Below are positions 46,418 to 54,675 of a DNA stretch of 64,000 bases, piece after piece. A program made the position numbers and the translations under genes. Below the pieces are notes generated by a model that saw only the letters and a list, made by a program, of their open reading frames with translations, searched no databases and was not told the DNA's origin. This DNA is from PGYR01 sp046290495 (lineage in GTDB: Bacteria > Bacteroidota > Ignavibacteria > Kapaibacteriales > UBA2268): contig JBKAGT010000006.1 of the NCBI GenBank assembly GCA_046290495.1, forward strand, positions 682,001 to 746,000. The letters are read 5' to 3'. Each line of letters opens with the position of its first letter. The stretch's first letter is position 1.

Positions 46418-47338
46418 ATGTCTGAAAATAAAAAATATCAAACTGAAGTAAATTTCAAGGAGATTTTTACTTCTCCATCTAGATGGATGGGACTAGTATA
46501 TGTTGTTGTACTTATTTCTATTATTATAGCTGGTAGGTACTATGTTCAACACCAAGATAATATTTCTGATTATGACCCTAAGTTTCATAACCCAAATTTG
46601 CCTGAAAGACAAATGGACGTTAAACAACAGAAAGGTCAGAAGCAAGAAGGTGTTGATATTATTGCCATAGGTATGGAACCTTCAGAGGAATTAATTAATA
46701 CTGGTAAAGAATTGTATGCTACTAACTGTGCTTCTTGCCATGGCGATGAAGGAAAAGGTGATGGACCTGCTGGAGGAGGATTAGACCCTGCTCCAAGAAA
46801 TTTCCACGCGGAAGATGGATGGACAAACGGTAGATCATTTGCAGATATCTATAAAACATTAGAAGAGGGTATCGTAGAGAACGGTATGAACTCATACAAT
46901 CAACTTTCTGTAAAAGAGAGAATCGGTATAATTCACTATGTTAGATCATTTGCAGATTTTCCTGAAATTACTGAAGATGAATTATCCACTTTGGATTTGA
47001 CTTATTCGTTAGCAGATGGAAGAACTACTAATAATCAAATTACTATAGAAAATGCTACAGATATTGTTTCAAAAGAGAGTACAAAAGGATTAGACAAGCT
47101 TGTAACACAAGCCGAGAATTCTAATAAAGAATTACTTAAAAATAGTTCGAGTGAAATAGAAAGGGTTGTATATCAGTTTAACAAAGATATATCTTGGAAA
47201 AGTGATGTTTCTAGATTTAAGAAATTAGTTCTTAGTGATTTAGTAGACAATGGCTTTAATTCAAGCGTTGTATATTTGACTGACGACGAGTGGAATCAAC
47301 TTCACTCACAATTATTAGATGTTTACGCAGCTAACTAA
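46418..47338 (+). CDS. membrane-anchored monoheme cytochrome c
   Basis: An N-terminal helix (WMGLVYVVVLISIIIAGRYY, about residues 23-42) anchors a periplasmic cytochrome c. The heme site is CASCH at 104-108, followed by GDEGKGDGPAGGG, typical of ActE-like and caa3-linked domains, with a Met candidate in GMNSYNQL. Residues ~190-306 form a C-terminal extension of unknown type with helical, Lys/Glu/Asn-rich sequence. Its place between actF and sco suggests it carries electrons from Act to the oxidase. It may be a second ActE-like subunit. Confidence 0.85.
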   Translation: MSENKKYQTEVNFKEIFTSPSRWMGLVYVVVLISIIIAGRYYVQHQDNISDYDPKFHNPNLPERQMDVKQQKGQKQEGVDIIAIGMEPSEELINTGKELYATNCASCHGDEGKGDGPAGGGLDPAPRNFHAEDGWTNGRSFADIYKTLEEGIVENGMNSYNQLSVKERIGIIHYVRSFADFPEITEDELSTLDLTYSLADGRTTNNQITIENATDIVSKESTKGLDKLVTQAENSNKELLKNSSSEIERVVYQFNKDISWKSDVSRFKKLVLSDLVDNGFNSSVVYLTDDEWNQLHSQLLDVYAAN

Positions 47339-47352
47339 ATACAACAAAATTA

Positions 47353-48141
47353 ATGTTATATAAAATATTTGCTCTTTGCATATTAATACCAACAATTCTT
47401 TTTGCTCAAAAAGAAGCGAATGAGAAGATTGGTGTTGAAGAAAAATTAGGCGAATATATACCTAAAGATGTCATTTTTACTAACTCAAATGGTGAAGAAG
47501 TAAAATTAATCGATGTTTTGGATGGTAAACCAGCAGTTATTTCAATGGTTTATTTCAATTGTCCAGGTATATGTAGCCCATTACTCGAAGGATTCGCTGA
47601 GGTTATCGAGTCAACTGATATGATACCCGGTGAAGATTATACGGCCATTTCAATTAGTTTTGATCATAACGAAGATAGTGAACTTTCTTCAAAATGGAAG
47701 AAAAACTATTTAGATGGGATGAAAAGAGAAATTGACCCAAGTGGTTGGAAGTTTATGACTGGTGACAGTTCACAGATAGACAAGCTAACCAGCGCAGTGG
47801 GCTTTAACTTCTCTGCAGAAGGTGAAAAAGATTATCTTCACAGTGCTGTGTTGATTGTATTATCACCCGAAGGAAAGATAACTAGATACCATAATGGTAC
47901 AGAATTTCTTCCTTTTAACTTTAAAATGTCTATCATAGAAGCAAGTAAGGGCATAGCGCAGCCCACGATAAACAACTTCTTAGAGTTATGTTTTAAGTAT
48001 GACCCAGAAGGAAGAAGTTACGTTTTAAATTTACTACCAATTGTTGGTGGCACGGTGACGCTAGTACTAATTATCTTCATAGGATACTTAGTAATTTCAT
48101 CAAAGAAAGAAAAAAATAAATCGGAGAGTGTTGCGAGATGA
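47353..48141 (+). CDS. sco: SCO1/SenC copper chaperone
   Basis: SCO proteins load copper into the CuA site of cytochrome oxidase. A signal peptide (IFALCILIPTILFAQ) precedes a thioredoxin fold with the copper ligands Cys70 and Cys74 (NCPGIC) and the distal His in DYLHSAVLIV. A C-terminal membrane helix (VGGTVTLVLIIFIGYLVI) anchors it, unlike the N-terminal anchor of many SCOs. It overlaps ctaD by 4 bp, consistent with delivery of copper to subunit II encoded further down. Confidence 0.93.
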   Translation: MLYKIFALCILIPTILFAQKEANEKIGVEEKLGEYIPKDVIFTNSNGEEVKLIDVLDGKPAVISMVYFNCPGICSPLLEGFAEVIESTDMIPGEDYTAISISFDHNEDSELSSKWKKNYLDGMKREIDPSGWKFMTGDSSQIDKLTSAVGFNFSAEGEKDYLHSAVLIVLSPEGKITRYHNGTEFLPFNFKMSIIEASKGIAQPTINNFLELCFKYDPEGRSYVLNLLPIVGGTVTLVLIIFIGYLVISSKKEKNKSESVAR

Positions 48142-49808
48142 GTAACAACAACGGAAAATTAAAAGATTATGTAAGTTTTTACGATGTAAAAACTAAGCAC
48201 AAAGGTATTCTATCTTGGCTGTTAACAACAGATCATAAAAGAATAGGTATAATGTATCTATTCTCAATTGGAGCATTTTTCTTAGTTGGTTTGACTTTTG
48301 CATTCCTAATGAGATTAGAAATGTTAACTACAGGTCCAACTATTGTAGATGCTCAGACTTACAACTCGTTCTTTACTTTGCATGGTATGATAATGGTGTT
48401 TCTATTTATTATACCTGGTATTCCTGCTGTATTTGGTAACTTCTTTTTACCAATGCAAGTCGGAGCTGAGGATGTTGCTTTCCCTCGACTCAATCTAATG
48501 TCATATCATTTGTACGTTGTTGGGGCTCTATTAGCAATATTCTCGTTAGTATTTCAAACTCATATCGATACAGGTTGGACATTCTATGTACCATATAGTT
48601 TAAGAACAGGTACAGATATAGCGTTACCACTATTGGCAGCATTTATACTTGGGTTCTCATCTATTTTAACAGGTCTTAACTTCGTTACTACTTGTCATAG
48701 AATGAGAGTAAAGGGAATGAAAATGTTCTCAATGCCATTATTCACTTGGTCATTGTATTCTACAGCATGGATTCAAGTAATTGCAACTCCTATTATTGGT
48801 ATTACAATTGTACTAGTTTTATTAGAAAGAACTTTCAAGTTCGGAATTTTTGATCCTACTTTAGGTGGTGATCCTGTATTATTCCAACACTTGTTCTGGA
48901 TATACTCTCACCCAGCTGTATATATAATGGCAATTCCTGCATTTGGTGTGATTTCTGATGTTATTGCTACTTTTTCAAGAAAGTCAGTTTTTGGATATCA
49001 TGTTATGGCTTACTCTACATTAGCTATTGCAGTTATTGGTTATATGGTTTGGGCACACCACATGTTCACAAGTGGTATGAGTGATACTGCAAGAACAGTG
49101 TTCTCATTCTTGACATTCTTTGTGGCAATTCCTACAGGTGTTAAGGTATTTAACTGGGTGGCAACTCTTTGGCGAGGTACTATAGTACTTTCTGCGCCTA
49201 TGCTTTTTGCACTTAGTTCAATTTTCTTATTCTCTATTGGTGGACTTACTGGTCTACACTTAGGAACAATTTCTACTGACATTCACTTACATGATACATA
49301 TTTTGTAATTGCTCACTTCCACTATGTAATCATAGGTGGTATATTGTCAATGTTCATAGCTGGGTTACACTACTGGTATCCAAAAATGTTTGGAGTAATG
49401 TACAATCAGAAGGTTGCTAAAACTGGTGTGGTAATGTACTTTATAGGTGCTAATGTACTATATTTCCCAATGTTTATTATGGGTTATATGGGAATGCCTA
49501 GAAGATATTTTGACTATTTACCTGAATATCAAATTTATCACGTAATATCTACAGTTGGTTCTTGGATACTTATTTCTGCTATCTTATTAATGATTATAAA
49601 TTTAATAGTAGCTAAAGTAAAAGGAAACAGACAAGCAGGTGGAAATCCTTGGCGAGCTAAAACTCTTGAGTGGGTTATGCCTTCACCTCCACCACTACTA
49701 AACTTTGTAGAAACTCCAGTAGCAACTGAAGACCCTTATGACTATAGTGGTCATGATGAGAGAGAATTTATAGAAAACAAAGAAAGAGAAATTCAGGAGG
49801 TTAACTAA
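48138..49808 (+). CDS. ctaD: cytochrome c oxidase subunit I, A2 type
   Basis: This is the catalytic subunit of a heme-copper oxygen reductase, with heme a and the a3-CuB centre. Twelve helices fit 556 residues. Copper ligands are in YSHPAVYIMA and VWAHHMFTSGM, and heme His pair in HFHYVIIGG. The helix VI motif is Tyr256-Ser257-His258-Pro259, replacing the HPEV Glu: this YSHP form defines the A2 class, as in Rhodothermus caa3. It overlaps sco and is followed by subunit III. Confidence 0.96.
   Translation: MSNNNGKLKDYVSFYDVKTKHKGILSWLLTTDHKRIGIMYLFSIGAFFLVGLTFAFLMRLEMLTTGPTIVDAQTYNSFFTLHGMIMVFLFIIPGIPAVFGNFFLPMQVGAEDVAFPRLNLMSYHLYVVGALLAIFSLVFQTHIDTGWTFYVPYSLRTGTDIALPLLAAFILGFSSILTGLNFVTTCHRMRVKGMKMFSMPLFTWSLYSTAWIQVIATPIIGITIVLVLLERTFKFGIFDPTLGGDPVLFQHLFWIYSHPAVYIMAIPAFGVISDVIATFSRKSVFGYHVMAYSTLAIAVIGYMVWAHHMFTSGMSDTARTVFSFLTFFVAIPTGVKVFNWVATLWRGTIVLSAPMLFALSSIFLFSIGGLTGLHLGTISTDIHLHDTYFVIAHFHYVIIGGILSMFIAGLHYWYPKMFGVMYNQKVAKTGVVMYFIGANVLYFPMFIMGYMGMPRRYFDYLPEYQIYHVISTVGSWILISAILLMIINLIVAKVKGNRQAGGNPWRAKTLEWVMPSPPPLLNFVETPVATEDPYDYSGHDEREFIENKEREIQEVN
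49795..49800 (+). promoter_or_regulatory. ribosome-binding site for the TTG start of ctaE
   Basis: AGGAGG lies 9 nt before TTG 49810. There is no ATG nearby in frame, so this site supports TTG as the true start. Confidence 0.75.
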
Positions 49809-49809
49809 A

Positions 49810-50484
49810 TTGAGTACTACTTCTGTTGATAACCACGGGCACGGCAACAACGCAGCCCATGGATACGGAGATAATAGTCAGCTGTACGTTCACGTACACA
49901 GAGATGACTATGGATCTAAATTTGGAATGTGGCTATTCTTATTTACCGAGGTATTATTATTCGGTGGTCTATTCATACTTTACTATGGATACAGACTAGC
50001 TTATCCTCAGGACTATCATAATGCAGCAATGGAGTTGAACATTGTTATGGGAGCAGTAAACACATTAGTGCTACTAACAAGCTCTTTAACTATGGTATTG
50101 TCGATAGTTGCATTAAGAAGAGAGAGTATTAAAGTATCATTATTTTACCTATTCATCACTTTTGCAAGTGGAGCAACATTCTGTGTTAATAAATACTTCG
50201 AATGGTCAGCTAAAATACATCATGGTATTTACCCTGGTTCTACTGAGTTGGCAGAAAGACCTGCAGGTGAAGTGGTATTCTTTGGACTTTATTACTTAAT
50301 GACTGGATTACACACATTCCACGTAATAGTGGGTATGGTAATTATGGTATTCTGTTATGTATTTATCAAAACAGGAACTATAAATTCTGACAAGTATATT
50401 GTATTAGAAAATGCTGGGCTGTATTGGCACTTAGTCGATCTGATTTGGATTTTCTTATTCCCATTATTCTATCTATTACATTAA
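49810..50484 (+). CDS. ctaE: cytochrome c oxidase subunit III
   Basis: Subunit III is a structural membrane subunit of the A-type oxidase. The TTG start is supported by AGGAGG. Five to six helices follow a His-rich N-terminus (NHGHGNNAAHG). Landmarks are FGMWLFLFTEVLLFGGLFILY, the conserved Glu in ASGATFCVNKYFEWSAKI, and MTGLHTFHVIVGM, with the final YWHLVDLIWIFLFPLFYL. Length is 224. It is 1 bp after ctaD. Confidence 0.95.
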   Translation: MSTTSVDNHGHGNNAAHGYGDNSQLYVHVHRDDYGSKFGMWLFLFTEVLLFGGLFILYYGYRLAYPQDYHNAAMELNIVMGAVNTLVLLTSSLTMVLSIVALRRESIKVSLFYLFITFASGATFCVNKYFEWSAKIHHGIYPGSTELAERPAGEVVFFGLYYLMTGLHTFHVIVGMVIMVFCYVFIKTGTINSDKYIVLENAGLYWHLVDLIWIFLFPLFYLLH

Positions 50485-50488
50485 AAGG

Positions 50489-50812
50489 TTGAAAATGAGC
50501 GGACACAACGAACACACAAGCGTAGATCAACACGATCACGTTCCCAGTTATGGGAAGAACGTTATGATATGGTTAGCATTAGTTGCATTAACTGCTCTGA
50601 CAGTTACTGTTGCGAGCGTAAATTTAGGTGACTATACCTTCTTTGTTGCTATGTTAATCGCTTCAATTAAAGCAATGCTAGTAATAAACATTTTCATGCA
50701 CATAAAGTATGATGATATCCTAATGAAAGGAATATTAGTTGCGTGTGGATTTATTATTTTAGCTGTATTTGTTATTTATTCATTTGATTTATTCAATACA
50801 TACCCCGGTTAG
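50489..50812 (+). CDS. ctaF: cytochrome c oxidase subunit IV
   Basis: This small three-helix subunit (107 residues) matches the prokaryotic subunit IV family. The N-terminus is His-rich (GHNEHTSVDQHDHVPSYGKN), then helix 1 (MIWLALVALTALTVTVASV), helix 2 (FVAMLIASIKAMLVINIFMHI, the family signature region) and helix 3 (LVACGFIILAVFVIY). It lies between subunits III and II with 4- and 3-bp gaps, so membership of the same oxidase is clear. Confidence 0.9.
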   Translation: MKMSGHNEHTSVDQHDHVPSYGKNVMIWLALVALTALTVTVASVNLGDYTFFVAMLIASIKAMLVINIFMHIKYDDILMKGILVACGFIILAVFVIYSFDLFNTYPG

Positions 50813-50815
50813 AAA

Positions 50816-51487
50816 ATGTTTGATCAAGCTTCAAAATATGCTGGAACAGTCGACAATGCAATGATATATGTAACGGTAATTTCCGTGATTATGCTTTTGC
50901 TAATAACTGTTGCTATGATTTATTTTGTTATTAAATATAATGCAAAAAGGAATCCTATTCCAACACCATATCATGGAAATGTTGCCATTGAGGTTATTTG
51001 GATTGTTATTCCAACTATCTTAGTTATGACTATGTTCTTCTATGGTTACAGAGACTTTGCTGAACTCAGAAATACTAAAGAACAAGACATGGAAGTTTCA
51101 GTTACTGCAAAAATGTGGGATTGGGATTTTATGTATGAAAATGGCACTAAAACAGATACTCTTTATATACCCGTAAACAAGACTGTTAAATTTAACATCA
51201 CTTCAGTTGATGTACTACATAGTTTTTATATTCCTGGGTTCAGAATAAAAGAAGATGCAGTCCCAGGTAGAAATGGGTTTGTATTCATTACTTCTGAAAA
51301 AACAGGAACATTCGATATTGCTTGTGCAGAATACTGTGGACAAAGGCATTGGGACATGTATAAGAAATTAGTAGTAATGCCTCAAGACGAATTTGCTGTT
51401 TGGTATGATAAAAATAGTACCGAGACTGATGAAAATTTAACTGAAAATGTTATGGATTCAGAAGGTTCTGATTCTAATAACGAATAA
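50816..51487 (+). CDS. ctaC: cytochrome c oxidase subunit II (CuA)
   Basis: Subunit II accepts electrons through the binuclear CuA centre. Two helices (MIYVTVISVIMLLLITVAM and AIEVIWIVIPTILVMTMFFY) precede the cupredoxin domain. CuA ligands are His in VDVLHSFYIPGF and the CAEYCGQRHWDM block (two Cys, Glu carbonyl, His, Met). The tail is acidic and ends without a cytochrome c domain, unlike classical caa3 enzymes. It is encoded last of the four subunits (I-III-IV-II), an uncommon order. Confidence 0.95.
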   Translation: MFDQASKYAGTVDNAMIYVTVISVIMLLLITVAMIYFVIKYNAKRNPIPTPYHGNVAIEVIWIVIPTILVMTMFFYGYRDFAELRNTKEQDMEVSVTAKMWDWDFMYENGTKTDTLYIPVNKTVKFNITSVDVLHSFYIPGFRIKEDAVPGRNGFVFITSEKTGTFDIACAEYCGQRHWDMYKKLVVMPQDEFAVWYDKNSTETDENLTENVMDSEGSDSNNE

Positions 51488-51494
51488 TTTTATG

Positions 51495-51516
51495 TTCCCT
51501 CAAGGGAGGGAATTTT
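51495..51516 (+). promoter_or_regulatory. hairpin covering the ctaB ribosome-binding site
   Basis: A perfect 7-bp stem, TTCCCTC with GAGGGAA around an AAGG loop, ends in TTTT directly before ATG 51517. The stem contains the purine-rich AGGGAGG ribosome-binding site. It could hide that site (translation control) or act as a weak terminator that lowers ctaB expression relative to the oxidase subunits. I cannot tell which from sequence alone. Confidence 0.6.
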
Positions 51517-52401
51517 ATGACAAGTTCTGTGAAAAATAATGATACTAATCTATTCAAAGATTTATTTGAATTAGGAAAGTATAGAATATCTATTTCAGTT
51601 GCTATAACTGCAGCAGTTGGATATCTATTGCAAGATATTAAATTCGATTTTAATTTAATTCTTGTTTTCTTTGGTACAATGCTAATGTCTATGGGCTCTG
51701 CTTCATATAATCATTGGCAAGAACGAAGAATAGATCCACTGATGGAAAGAACAAAAAATAGACCAATAGCTATTGGTCGAATTACTCCAAGCAAGGGGTT
51801 TGCTATTTCCGGTATTATGGCACTTGTTGGGATGTTGTTATTGCTAGCTACTGGTATTATTGTACCAATGGTGATTGGTCTAATCACTTTAGCAATCTAT
51901 AATTTGGTTTACACGCCGATGAAAAGATATAGCAATTTGGCAGTCATACCAGGAGCAATTGTGGGAGGTTTACCTCCACTTATTGGATGGACAGCTGCAG
52001 GTGGATATATTTATGCTCCAGCTATTTGGGCTGTTGCATTTTTCTTATTCCTTTGGCAAATGCCTCATTTTTGGTTGCTTTTACTATTGTTCGAATCAGA
52101 CTATAACAAAGCTGGATTTGTTATGTTGAACAAATGGTTAAATATAAATCAAATAGGTAGAGTAACTTTTGTATGGATAGTATCTTTGGCAGTTATAACT
52201 ATGATTGTACCATTCTATGGCGTAATTGATAACTTTGTAATTTTAGTACTGTTTTTTATTGCTCAGTTAATTTTAGTCTATAACTCCAGATTTCTAATTG
52301 CTAAGCAGTTAGACAGAAAACTAATTCGCAAGACATTTATGTTTATTAATATTTATGTTTTACTAATATTAATATTAATTTTAATCGATAAAATAATATA
52401 G
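51517..52401 (+). CDS. ctaB: protoheme IX farnesyltransferase (heme O synthase)
   Basis: CtaB farnesylates heme B to heme O, precursor of the heme A used by the oxidase. It is a UbiA-fold enzyme with about nine helices. The first prenyl-diphosphate motif reads YNHWQERRIDPLMERTKNRP: the first Asp of NxxxDxxxD is Glu. The second region is WQMPHFWLL with ESDYNKAGFVML. Length is 294. Heme A synthase (ctaA) is not in the window. It is 29 bp after ctaC, across the hairpin. Confidence 0.94.
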   Translation: MTSSVKNNDTNLFKDLFELGKYRISISVAITAAVGYLLQDIKFDFNLILVFFGTMLMSMGSASYNHWQERRIDPLMERTKNRPIAIGRITPSKGFAISGIMALVGMLLLLATGIIVPMVIGLITLAIYNLVYTPMKRYSNLAVIPGAIVGGLPPLIGWTAAGGYIYAPAIWAVAFFLFLWQMPHFWLLLLLFESDYNKAGFVMLNKWLNINQIGRVTFVWIVSLAVITMIVPFYGVIDNFVILVLFFIAQLILVYNSRFLIAKQLDRKLIRKTFMFINIYVLLILILILIDKII

Positions 52402-52416
52402 CTTAAAGGCAAAATA

Positions 52417-53859
52417 ATGGAACTATTTAATGATTTGGTAATACCGGTTGGTTCTAGTCACCTAACTCTTATTAGGTTGATGCTTTATATATCATCTGCA
52501 TTCTTATTTTCTTACACTGGACTTTTATTTGGTTCGGTATGGCTTTCTACTTTAGCACAAAGTAAAGCAAAGAAGAATAATGATGTGGCTTACCAAAAGT
52601 TAGCTCAAGACTTAATCAATGTAGGTACTGGAATACCAGGAATGTGGTTTGGTCTAGGATTAGTTCCTATGCTAAGTTTTATACTAAGCTATCCACAATT
52701 ACTAAGTGGAACTGAAGCTGATGTAGTTGGATATCTATTTATAGCATTATTTCTTTTGTTAATGGGAATTGCTGCTTCCTATGGTTATAAAAGTGCAGTT
52801 AATTTCAAATCAGTGTTCTATTCATTTAAAACGAATGTAAAATCTACAAGTGCAGGTGTAATTGATGATTACCACAATTTAGATGAAGAGGTTGAGAATA
52901 ATGGATCATTTGCTGCTATTTGGAGTGTTATTTTCTTAATTGTTGCAACTTGGTTCATTGCTGGTGCTACTACTTATGCTTACGATTCATCTCTATGGGG
53001 TGCTTCAATATTCGACATGGTATTTAGCATGAACACAAGTATGAAAGCTATTTTGATACTAGTAATGGGTACTGCTTTAGCTTCTGCTATTTATATGTTC
53101 TTAACTTTCTCTTGGCAAGATGGTGCAAAAAATATCGATGAATATACTAAGAATCAATATTTAACATTTGCTAGAAAACATGGTCTTTATGCAGCATTGA
53201 TTATCCCTATAGTATTTGCATTACAATTGGTAACTATCCCTAGTGGTGCTTTATCTGGATGGATGTTTGTATTTGGACTATTATCATTATTGTTTGTACT
53301 TTTCTTTGCACAGTCAGTTTACGTTACAAAGAAAAGAGAACATGTTAAAGGAATCAAATTTGGATTTATGTTTATTCTAATTGCATTTGCAATGTTTGCG
53401 GCACAAGATCAACAGGCATTCCACATTGCAGTTTCAGGTAATTTACACGCTATTGCAGAAGTTGCTGAAGAAGAAGAAGCTGCAAGATTAGCTCTTTATG
53501 AATCTGAAGATAATAAACCTCAAGTTGATGCACAGGCTATTTATGATACACGTTGTATAGCTTGTCACAAATTTGATGCAAAGGGTGTAGGTCCTGCATA
53601 TAATGATGTAGTTACTAAGTATGAAGGTAAAGAAGCTGAATTAGTTAAGTTCATTCTAAATCCGTATCCAGTAAATCCATCAGAATATCCTGCTGGTATG
53701 CCAGCACAGGGATTAACTCCTGCCGAGGGTAAAGCAATGGCAAATTGGTTACTTGGTAAAGTATTAGGTGGTGGTGATAGCGAAGAGAAACCAGAAGGTG
53801 ATGCTCCCGCTGAAGAACAACCCGCTGCTGAAGAAGAGGCAACTGCTTCTGCTGAGTAG
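52417..53859 (+). CDS. polytopic membrane protein with C-terminal cytochrome c domain
   Basis: The first ~345 residues contain about eight membrane helices (such as LMLYISSAFLFSYTGLLFG, VFGLLSLLFVLFFAQSVYV) that I cannot assign. A few His (His15, HGLYAALIIP, AFHIAVSGNLH) lie near helix ends and could bind heme or copper. The C-terminal domain is a class I cytochrome c: heme site CIACH at 380-384, KGVGPAYNDV, and a Met ligand in YPAGMPAQG. The last ~35 residues are acidic and Ala/Glu-rich. It lies 15 bp after ctaB and before a strong terminator, so it belongs to the cluster. Confidence 0.85.
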   Translation: MELFNDLVIPVGSSHLTLIRLMLYISSAFLFSYTGLLFGSVWLSTLAQSKAKKNNDVAYQKLAQDLINVGTGIPGMWFGLGLVPMLSFILSYPQLLSGTEADVVGYLFIALFLLLMGIAASYGYKSAVNFKSVFYSFKTNVKSTSAGVIDDYHNLDEEVENNGSFAAIWSVIFLIVATWFIAGATTYAYDSSLWGASIFDMVFSMNTSMKAILILVMGTALASAIYMFLTFSWQDGAKNIDEYTKNQYLTFARKHGLYAALIIPIVFALQLVTIPSGALSGWMFVFGLLSLLFVLFFAQSVYVTKKREHVKGIKFGFMFILIAFAMFAAQDQQAFHIAVSGNLHAIAEVAEEEEAARLALYESEDNKPQVDAQAIYDTRCIACHKFDAKGVGPAYNDVVTKYEGKEAELVKFILNPYPVNPSEYPAGMPAQGLTPAEGKAMANWLLGKVLGGGDSEEKPEGDAPAEEQPAAEEEATASAE

Positions 53860-53887
53860 TTACCAATTTAATCTAAGAATATAAAGG

Positions 53888-53921
53888 AAGCCATTAGCTA
53901 ATTAAAGTTAATGGCTTTTTT
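53888..53921 (+). terminator. intrinsic terminator closing the respiratory cluster
   Basis: A 9-bp perfect stem, AAGCCATTA with TAATGGCTT, encloses a 12-nt loop and runs into TTTTTT. It begins 29 bp after the stop of the last cytochrome gene and is the clearest terminator on the plus strand in the window. Confidence 0.85.
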
Positions 53922-54043
53922 AGTATATTGTAATAATTCATAATTATAAAATTCACCTATTTTTAAAGAAGGGTGGCTCAAGAAGTGAGTCGGAATGTTT
54001 GTAAAAAGATGTAAAAATTACACTGTATGGGTACGCTCACTGA

Positions 54044-54124
54044 TTGAAAGAGTTTGATTTAGACACTTATCATCAAGGTTCTGAAGAAGGTGTTAAATTA
54101 AAAGCACAGAAAATTAAAATATGA
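54044..54124 (+). pseudogene. possible C-terminal remnant of a lost gene
   Basis: An open stretch without a start codon reads LKEFDLDTYHQGSEEGVKLK and then AQKIKI to a TGA that overlaps the next ATG as ATGA, the usual pattern of coupled genes. A different frame just upstream (KNYTVWVRSLIERV, 54013-54057) could join it by a frameshift. The body of the gene is missing. This may be the tail of a decayed or replaced gene. I do not recognise it. Confidence 0.35.
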
Positions 54125-54567
54125 GTATTCAAATGAAAAGAGTAATAGCTTTTAGTTTTTATGTGATAATAGTTAATTTCTTACTATATTCTAAAGATTA
54201 TAACTTTGACAAGATTTATTTTGGTATGGTTACTACAAATAAAGATAGTGAATACAGAATTGAAAAAACACTATCACATAATTTAGGTGAGTTTGTGCCT
54301 GAATTAAATATCTATAATTATGTGGAAACAAATGACAGTTTAAGATTATACTTTAAGATTAAATATGGAATATATGAATTAAGAAACTTTAACATTTACA
54401 CTTTCTCTGAAGACTCAAGTGAAAATATATCTTTGATACCAATTAAAATATTTCATGATTGTAATGGGAAATTTGACATTACTATAGATAAACAACTCAA
54501 AGAACTTAAACTTATAATTGAAAGTCTTAAATATGGTATGGATTATGCAATATTTAAAATAGACTAA
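54121..54567 (+). CDS. exported hypothetical protein, possibly frameshifted
   Basis: A signal peptide (MKRVIAFSFYVIIVNFLLYS; ATG 54121 or 54133) leads a 148-residue protein of unknown family. At the end, a -1 shift near 54558 would extend it by 42 residues (RLSYLQYNDPDRGIEIEPLN and on to EVEERVIVK, stop 54684-54686). That extension reads as coding and carries the ribosome-binding site of the next gene, so the short stop at 54567 may be a frameshift mutation. Codon use is AT-rich like its surroundings. Confidence 0.5.
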   Translation: MSIQMKRVIAFSFYVIIVNFLLYSKDYNFDKIYFGMVTTNKDSEYRIEKTLSHNLGEFVPELNIYNYVETNDSLRLYFKIKYGIYELRNFNIYTFSEDSSENISLIPIKIFHDCNGKFDITIDKQLKELKLIIESLKYGMDYAIFKID

Positions 54568-54661
54568 GTTATCTGCAATATAATGATCCAGATAGAGGAA
54601 TAGAAATCGAACCACTGAACCAAAGAGATGTAGATGAAATTATTAAATTTGTACCAGAAGT

Positions 54662-54666
54662 GGAGG
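54662..54666 (+). promoter_or_regulatory. ribosome-binding site for a TTG start
   Basis: GGAGG lies 9 nt before TTG 54676 and supports that start. Confidence 0.65.
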
Positions 54667-54675
54667 AAAGAGTAA

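Noticed and set aside
38773..53859. Respiratory cluster as a horizontally acquired island
   Set aside because: Base composition and codon use look like the rest of the window, and no mobile genes or repeats flank it.
53651..53866. Minus-strand frame rich in Gln, Leu and His
   Set aside because: It is the complement of the acidic Ala/Glu-rich tail of the membrane cytochrome; low complexity explains it.
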